DNA of 64,000 nt from Diplonema papillatum. Its lineage: Eukaryota > Euglenozoa > Diplonemea > Diplonemida > Diplonemidae. The notes beneath the pieces are model-generated. The model did no database searches. It was not told the DNA's origin and was given only the letters and a program-made list of their open reading frames with translations. Shown piece by piece: positions 58,939 through 64,000 of the stretch; within the stretch, counting starts at the first letter, position 1; each line of letters starts with the position of its first letter. Position numbers and translations under genes: made by a program. The stretch is from contig JAPJBO010000412.1 in assembly GCA_030068145.1 (NCBI GenBank), positions 1-64,000 of the forward strand. The letters are read 5' to 3'.

Positions 58939-59075
58939 CCCCAAGGTGCGCCGCGCCTTGATGCTTTGGTTTGGGAAATCGGTAGCCACTTGACCCGTGG
59001 GCCCGTGGCTCTGCAGTACCGCCGAACACGTGAAGCTTGGCTCCCGTGTAGCTTTCCCTGGTACCGCGCGAATAT
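58938..59075 (+). repeat. Dispersed ~130-bp repeat, copy 2
   Basis: Counterpart of 29780-29905. Contains CTTGATGCTTTGGTTTGGGA and ACACGTGAAGCTTGGCTCCC. It follows the GAA microsatellite directly. Confidence 0.75.
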
Positions 59076-60167
59076 GAAAGAAATGCGTAGTTTTGGTTTA
59101 TCATTTTGCTTTTCGCTTCATCGCTTCGCTTCATCGACGACCAACCGGGGCTTTTTACAGTTACTACGGGGCCCTGCTTGGAACGTCTCTTGGAGCTCAT
59201 TACTTTGAGCACTCCGTGGGGGATAGACCCAAAACGAGATGCAGCACAGGATCTAGTCCAGTGTGAGAATACCGTGACGAACATAGCCACAGTAGGTGCA
59301 TCCAGTACGCCGCAACCTGTGCTGTATGCGCAGCCGGCTGAGCAAACCCCGTAACTTTCAGACAGCAGCGCGAAACCAGTCGCGCTGATGCTGACTTTGA
59401 ATCCAACAGCGCCAGTATCAGCTGGTTACGTGTGCGCGCCGCTGCTGCCCATGTGCAAAGCGCAAAAACAGCAGAATGCATCGGCTCCATTCAGACAATT
59501 CACATCGGTCATGGGTCCAGCTATCATGGCACTTGCGGCAAAAAGAAAGGTAGCCTAACCCGTTCACGGACGGGGGGCACACATGTCGACAATGCGCCTC
59601 CAGGCTCCAGGATGAAACCACGCCGAAAAAATCACTGTTTACTGCTCCAATGCGTCCCAGGTAGGAAACTCGTGTCGCATAGTTTGCACGGAAACGTTTC
59701 GTCGCCCGCAAACACCCTGCTTCCTACAACTTGTGGGGCCGGAGCACTGCGGTCTTCGCAAAAAGGGAGAAGCGAACAAGGCCCCGTAAGCTAGGAACTG
59801 CAGTTCCAGGGTCCAATCCTCTGCTCCTCCTTCGCTCGTCGCGTTTCGCTCGTGTGCCTTTTCAAGTGCACACACCATTTTTTGGTTGGCCGCTACCTGT
59901 CACTCTTTCTTCGTCGGCTTCAAAACAAAGGGGGGGTTTGCTTGTGGTGCAGAACGCGCAGTCCTCTAGCTTTCGATACGAAGCCGCATGATTGTTGCAG
60001 CATCCCGTCGCCAACGTCATTTCCGACCAGACCTGCACTTCGAGAAGTTATTCATTTTTTTTTTGCCGATGAGCGCCGAAACGCAAGGTTGCGCTGAACG
60101 CGGGGTGTCCGTGCTGCGATTTCCTCGTTTCTCAGCCTCTTTGTTCCGGCGGGTTCGCAGATTTGTA
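59076..60167. other. Intergenic interval, no gene recognised
   Basis: Short frames only. It includes two long T-runs near the 3' end of the Cys-rich gene (about 60052-60063). No family match within this window. Confidence 0.4.
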
Positions 60168-61160
60168 TCATAGCACGACCTGACACTTTTGGCGACGGCT
60201 GTCGCAACTTGCCAGGCACTGCGCGTAGTACGGGTTCTGCTGGTAGCACTTGCTCGGGTAGGCGCAACAGCTGGGTGTGTGCGTGCACGTTGCGTAGTTG
60301 GCGAGGTAGAATCGGCATGACGGCACCCTCGGTGTGGGAGCGGCGACGTACTGCAGGTTGCGGCACGTCCACCAGCGGTTGGGGCTGCACGACGGGAGAC
60401 AATGCGCGTTGTAAATGCTTTGTTCGTAACACGAAAGGCCACGCCCGCAGCAACCGGGGGAGTGTCGGCAGCTGGACCAGATTCTTAGCCTGTATCCGTA
60501 GCACCCAACAGAGGGTGGTGTTGGTGCGGGCGCAGGCGGTGACACTGGTCTTGCCGGCGGGCACGCCGGACTCGGGACAATAGAGGGCTTCGGAGGCGTA
60601 CGCGTTGCGGGGGCACTCGTGCTAGGAGGGTCCGTAGCCGGGGCCGAAGTAGGCGGGGCGCCCGTTGGAGGAGTCAGTGTACCTGGAGCTTGTGTCTCAG
60701 GCGGACGAGTCTCGGGGGATGGAGTTCCGGGTGCTAGTGTCTGGGGTGAGGGAGTTGCCGGTGCTAATGTCTGGGGTGAGGGAGTTGCCGGTGCTAATGT
60801 CTGGGGTGAGGGAGTTGCCGGTGCTAATGTCTGGGGTGAGGGAGTTGCCGGTGCTAATGTCTGGGGTGAGGGAGTTGCCGGTGCTAACGTCTGGGGTGAG
60901 GGAGTCGTGGGAATAGGTACAGCGGTTTCAGGCAGTGGTGTTGCTGTTCCGGTCCACAGGGTGCATGTTACTATATCCGTTCGACACTCGGGGTTACACA
61001 CCCATACAACAATATCTGGTTGCACGATAAGTGCCTCGCGATAGCACGTCAGCCCGGACACACAGCACCCCGGTCGCAGCTTGCAGTTCTCTCCTTGCCC
61101 GCATTGCTCGTCCGCCATAACTACGCATACAGACGCAGTCAGCAGAGTCCAGAACCGCAT
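60168..61160 (-). CDS. Secreted Cys-rich protein with Pro/Thr decapeptide repeats
   Basis: 330 aa, no intron. Signal peptide MRFWTLLTASVCVVMA. Three Cys modules at ~19-60, ~238-280 and ~285-325 share the pattern C-x(8-10)-C-x(4,5)-C-C-x(4,5)-C-Y-x(6-12)-C-x3-C (e.g. CCGRGLSCYEQS; CCAYPSKCYQQ). Between modules 1 and 2 lie six copies of ATPSPQTLAP (nt 60741-60910) and a mucin-like Pro/Thr/Ala linker. The Tyr-x-x-x-Cys ends recall fungal cellulose-binding modules (CBM1) or knottins, but spacing does not match either exactly. A wall- or mucus-associated adhesive or polysaccharide-binding role is an inference. Repeats at DNA level are 30 bp and nearly identical. Confidence 0.7.
   Translation of the reverse strand: MRFWTLLTASVCVVMADEQCGQGENCKLRPGCCVSGLTCYREALIVQPDIVVWVCNPECRTDIVTCTLWTGTATPLPETAVPIPTTPSPQTLAPATPSPQTLAPATPSPQTLAPATPSPQTLAPATPSPQTLAPATPSPQTLAPGTPSPETRPPETQAPGTLTPPTGAPPTSAPATDPPSTSAPATRTPPKPSIVPSPACPPARPVSPPAPAPTPPSVGCYGYRLRIWSSCRHSPGCCGRGLSCYEQSIYNAHCLPSCSPNRWWTCRNLQYVAAPTPRVPSCRFYLANYATCTHTPSCCAYPSKCYQQNPYYAQCLASCDSRRQKCQVVL
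60741..60905. repeat. 30-bp coding minisatellite
   Basis: About six near-identical 30-base units (plus strand GAGGGAGTTGCCGGTGCTAA...) encode the ATPSPQTLAP decapeptide on the minus strand. Unit number is likely to vary. Confidence 0.95.
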
Positions 61161-61715
61161 TGCCTGGAAATCAAATGGGGAGGCTGGGCAAGAACTGAAT
61201 CACGTGCGAATCCAAAGCGCGCACTGCTTTCGCTTCCCAACCTTAAATTTACTATTCTCTTGTTAAGAAGTGGGGGGGTGGTGAGTCACCTGCGAGGATG
61301 AAGTTTTGTTCTGTGCGTGAAGTAAAATTGCAGTTGTCCCGGTCTGGCTTGGTCGACGGGTTAGTCCCGGTATCGCCTCTAGTCGAGTTGTAGAGACATG
61401 CCTTTGTCGTGTAGGGCACGGTTTTCGCGTTGTCCCAAACAGGAGTGCGCTAACTTCGCGTGGGGGTATCGCAGACTCGTCTTCGAGTTTTCTCAAGTCA
61501 CTGTCTGCTATGAGCCTATTTCCTGTGGTACCGAACGGGAAGCAGCAGGTCGATGGTTGCTTTGCGGCTAGAGCAGTGCCAAGGTCACACTGGGTGTCTT
61601 GACTGAGCAACGGTAACGAAGATCTGGTCCCTACTGGGAGTGCCAGCCAGGACCAAGGCCCGTAACTTCGGGAAAAGGGTTTGCGCTTAGAACGCAGCGC
61701 ATCTCATCACCGCGG
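61161..61715. other. Intergenic interval between two minus-strand genes
   Basis: 555 bases with no recognisable gene. The sequence just before the Cys-rich start codon, read on the minus strand, has a TTTGATTTCCAG|GC block that could serve as a splice acceptor. This is weak evidence. Confidence 0.35.
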
Positions 61716-63728
61716 CTACGGTGAGAACGAGTCAACGTCTGAATTGTCAACCTCGCCGTCGCAAGGCAAGCACGTGTCCTCCGCCTTCCGCCGAAAAGCC
61801 GCAGCAGTGCTGCGGCTGCAACGTTTTCGCTTGAGGCCGGCTCGATGCTTTTTAGATGCGCAGTGCAGTTCCCATTGCCGTGTTCCGGATACAACAGGGT
61901 GCCCGGAGCACGTTTCGCATTCGTGAAGTGACGGGTTGAGCTCGGCTTTCAGCTCATTGCGCGCAAGACGATCCTGAAAGATGACAGATGGTGCACGGCC
62001 CTCTAGATACGAATTCACGATTGCCGTCGAAGGGTCTCCTACTCGGGTGGACCACTCCTTGACGTCCGTACTGTCTACGCGGAAAATGGGCACCTGTTCC
62101 CGAGTGGCAAATCGGTTGCGAATCCACTGCACTTGCTGCTTCGCGTATCGTCTGGTGTTCGTCTTCAGCGTCTGTATGCAGGTTTCCAGCGGCGCGACGC
62201 CGGCGAGAAAGGGGTGGAACTCCTTGAAACCGATGGCCCCGAGCAACCCCTTCACGCCGAGGTCGTCTGTGCACTGCGCAGCGCGGACTTTTTCCCAGAA
62301 GCTCGTCGCTTCTCGCTGGATGCCGTTTGCGACCATCTTGTCCACCCTCGCGTCCAAGCGCGGGTACAGCACCGAGCGCTCGCAGTCGACCCACAACACC
62401 AGGTTCCGCCCAGCCGGCAGGTACCGCGGCTCCTCCTTGTTTTGATCACGAATCACGTCACTCTGCGGCACACCTTCTTCAGAATACACCTCCAACGATC
62501 GCCTGACCCGCCGCGTATCCCGCGGGTGATACCGCCCCGCCATAAGAGGGTCCACCTGCTGCAGCAGCATGTGCAGATCTTCAGCGGTTCGTATGCTCGT
62601 CGCCACCGACACGTCGACCACGCTGCTCGGCAGTCGGCCTGACTCACCACCTTCGCTTGCCTTTTCTGCTGCAGTTGCTGCGCTTCCCTTCATGGTCAGA
62701 GCACGGGTGAACTCACCCGCCGTCTCTCCATCCTCCGGATGCTCTCGGAGGTAGCGTTCGAGTTCCTTCTTCGCGTTTTGCACGTCGTTCGCGTGCACTT
62801 TTTCGCCGGCAGCCGGGCACACCTTCTTCAACAGCAAGTAAAGCGGGCTTGCGGCAACGCGCTGCTTCTTCGGTGCTGCGGTGCTACGGTCAAACTGACA
62901 CAGAGCTTCGGCCACCTGTGCGCAAGACGGCCTGCCAGAAGAAGCTGCTGTTGCAGGCCCACCGCTTGGCTTGGCGTGTGGCACACTGTCATCACTGCCA
63001 CCAGGCAACAAGCTGGAATCTGCCTCGTTACTCGCTTTGGGCTGCGGTTTGTCTTCTTTCGCCGGCGCTTCGGAGACAAGTTGGTCCCGGAAGAGAAGAG
63101 CTTGGACGTAGTAGTTGCTGCCGCCGCATACAATGGGGACGACGTTGCGTTTGACCATGTCGTCGATTAACAGTGAAGCATCACGCGTAAACTGAACTAC
63201 ACTCGCCTCTGGCCCCTCCAAGGGGTCCAAGTACCCTAGCAACCGGTGTTTGACACCGTGGTCCTCGTCGCCGGTGACCTGGTTGGTAGCGACGGGGAGG
63301 CCTTTGTACATCTGCATGGCGTCAGCGTTGATGATCTCTGCTTCAAGACCCTTCGCATCACGGAGCCACGTCGCCAGGTGCACCGCAAGCTTTGACTTTC
63401 CGGTCCCTGTGCTGCCGATGACGAAAATGATAGGAACGTCCTGGGGAGGCGGGGTTTCGGCAGCGCACTCAACCGCGCTGCCATCTTCGGCGTGCATGTT
63501 TCTGCCACAAAACACGAGCCCGTCTGTCTCCCGCACCCCTCCCCGGGGGGGGGCTTCACAAAATGTCGTGTCTGCGGTACCTGCCGATGTGACCAATGGT
63601 CGGACGCGTGCAAGCTTTGCCAAAATTGGATATCCGAGTTTTTTTTGTGTCGTGCTCAAAAAATTTAGCACAAAGCACCTCTCCGTGCTGAGCTGTCTTA
63701 CCCGATGATCTGTGTTCTCAAGAGGCAT
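61716..63728 (-). CDS. TRIT1: tRNA dimethylallyltransferase (tRNA isopentenyltransferase)
   Basis: 670 aa, no intron. Transfers a dimethylallyl group to A37 of tRNAs reading codons that begin with U. P-loop GSTGTGKSKLAVHLA (~100), then EIINADAMQMYKGLPVATNQ (~130), HRLLGYLDPLE (~157) and VPIVCGGSNYYVQALLF (~195) are the conserved MiaA/Mod5 motifs. PRDTRRVRRSLEVY (~428) and GAIGFKEF (~520) follow. A C-terminal zinc finger (C-x2-C-x14-H-x5-H, ~603) and a basic tail mark the eukaryotic Mod5/TRIT1 type. A polar, probably disordered insertion (~230-400) makes it longer than the usual 420-470. The first ~75 residues may be an organelle leader; Met77 (MHAEDGS) is an alternative start. Confidence 0.93.
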   Translation of the reverse strand: MPLENTDHRVRQLSTERCFVLNFLSTTQKKLGYPILAKLARVRPLVTSAGTADTTFCEAPPRGGVRETDGLVFCGRNMHAEDGSAVECAAETPPPQDVPIIFVIGSTGTGKSKLAVHLATWLRDAKGLEAEIINADAMQMYKGLPVATNQVTGDEDHGVKHRLLGYLDPLEGPEASVVQFTRDASLLIDDMVKRNVVPIVCGGSNYYVQALLFRDQLVSEAPAKEDKPQPKASNEADSSLLPGGSDDSVPHAKPSGGPATAASSGRPSCAQVAEALCQFDRSTAAPKKQRVAASPLYLLLKKVCPAAGEKVHANDVQNAKKELERYLREHPEDGETAGEFTRALTMKGSAATAAEKASEGGESGRLPSSVVDVSVATSIRTAEDLHMLLQQVDPLMAGRYHPRDTRRVRRSLEVYSEEGVPQSDVIRDQNKEEPRYLPAGRNLVLWVDCERSVLYPRLDARVDKMVANGIQREATSFWEKVRAAQCTDDLGVKGLLGAIGFKEFHPFLAGVAPLETCIQTLKTNTRRYAKQQVQWIRNRFATREQVPIFRVDSTDVKEWSTRVGDPSTAIVNSYLEGRAPSVIFQDRLARNELKAELNPSLHECETCSGHPVVSGTRQWELHCASKKHRAGLKRKRCSRSTAAAFRRKAEDTCLPCDGEVDNSDVDSFSP

Positions 63729-64000
63729 CGGCCCTAGCTACAGCAAATCTTCGATCACTGGAAACGGGCATAAGGGTGAAGAACTCACAAAGCGCGACGG
63801 AAACCAGGACCTGCGGCAAGGCCAAGAAAACTATTCCAACCATTCGGTTACTGATGACGCAATGAAATGTTAGAAAACAGGGCAGTGAAGGCAGGGTACG
63901 GTGGAGAGCTCGAGTGTCAGGTGGCTGCCAGGGTTCCGCCGCCTGTCCACCGACCCGCCCTTCGGGGGGACAGAAAACGATGGGCCTCAGACGGCGTGGA
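63729..64000. other. Upstream flank of the tRNA modification gene
   Basis: 271 bases, no gene recognised. Read on the minus strand, CCGTTTCCAG about 35 bases before the start codon is a possible splice acceptor, which would fit cis- or trans-splicing of the leader. Not proven. Confidence 0.3.

Overview
This window is eukaryotic nuclear DNA from a protist. It holds a spliced, duplicated gene for cytosolic ribosomal protein eS17, a SWI3/SMARCC-type chromatin subunit, secreted proteins with signal peptides, poly-A-tailed non-LTR retrotransposons, tRNA-derived repeats and many minisatellites. No prokaryotic operon, rRNA gene or CRISPR array is seen. I cannot name the species. All eight confident host genes lie on the minus strand (39.8-63.7 kb) and six of them have no intron. 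The transposable elements include Ingi/L1Tc-like, restriction-endonuclease-type and tyrosine-recombinase-type retroelements, a set known from kinetoplastids. Together these suggest an alveolate (chromerid, perkinsid or dinoflagellate relative) or a non-kinetoplastid euglenozoan. That is inference only.

Layout. 0-1.9 kb: two 3' fragments of Ingi/RNase-H-type non-LTR elements lie back to back. 1.9-8.5 kb: a restriction-like-endonuclease (RLE) non-LTR element with CCCH and CCHC zinc fingers, a tandem pair of 2A-like peptides and a Pro-rich insertion inside the reverse transcriptase (RT) palm. 8.6-13.5 kb: an intact-looking Ingi/L1Tc-like element of 1485 aa (2A-like peptide, APE endonuclease, RT, RNase H, zinc knuckle) with a poly-A tail. 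13.5-31.8 kb: a graveyard of repeats, comprising minisatellites, tRNA-derived SINEs, a MITE, three copies of an unclassified family (called X here), a palindromic repeat (P), and a truncated element carrying a nested (TC)n-tailed retrotransposon. 31.8-39.1 kb: a large decayed non-LTR element (called C here) with ORF1, a separate OTU cysteine-protease ORF, APE plus RT, and a triple Cys/His module at the C-terminus.

39.8-63.7 kb is the host-gene region: RPS17 copies B and A, a secreted beta-trefoil-like protein, an EF-hand-like protein, a TMEM147-like ER membrane protein, a SWI3-like SWIRM/SANT protein, a Cys-rich secreted protein with Pro/Thr decapeptide repeats, and a tRNA dimethylallyltransferase. 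This block is interrupted at 54.4-56.9 kb by a piggyBac-like shell (TTAA target duplication, inverted termini). The shell contains a miniature tyrosine-recombinase-type retroelement with split direct repeats, abutting a second copy of the (TC)n-tailed retrotransposon.

The strongest candidates for something new are the OTU protease ORF and triple Cys/His module of element C, the tandem 2A module and split RT palm of the RLE element, the (TC)n-tailed insertion proven by an empty site in this same window, the split-direct-repeat mini-element, and a set of near-perfect palindromes with 1-2 nt loops.
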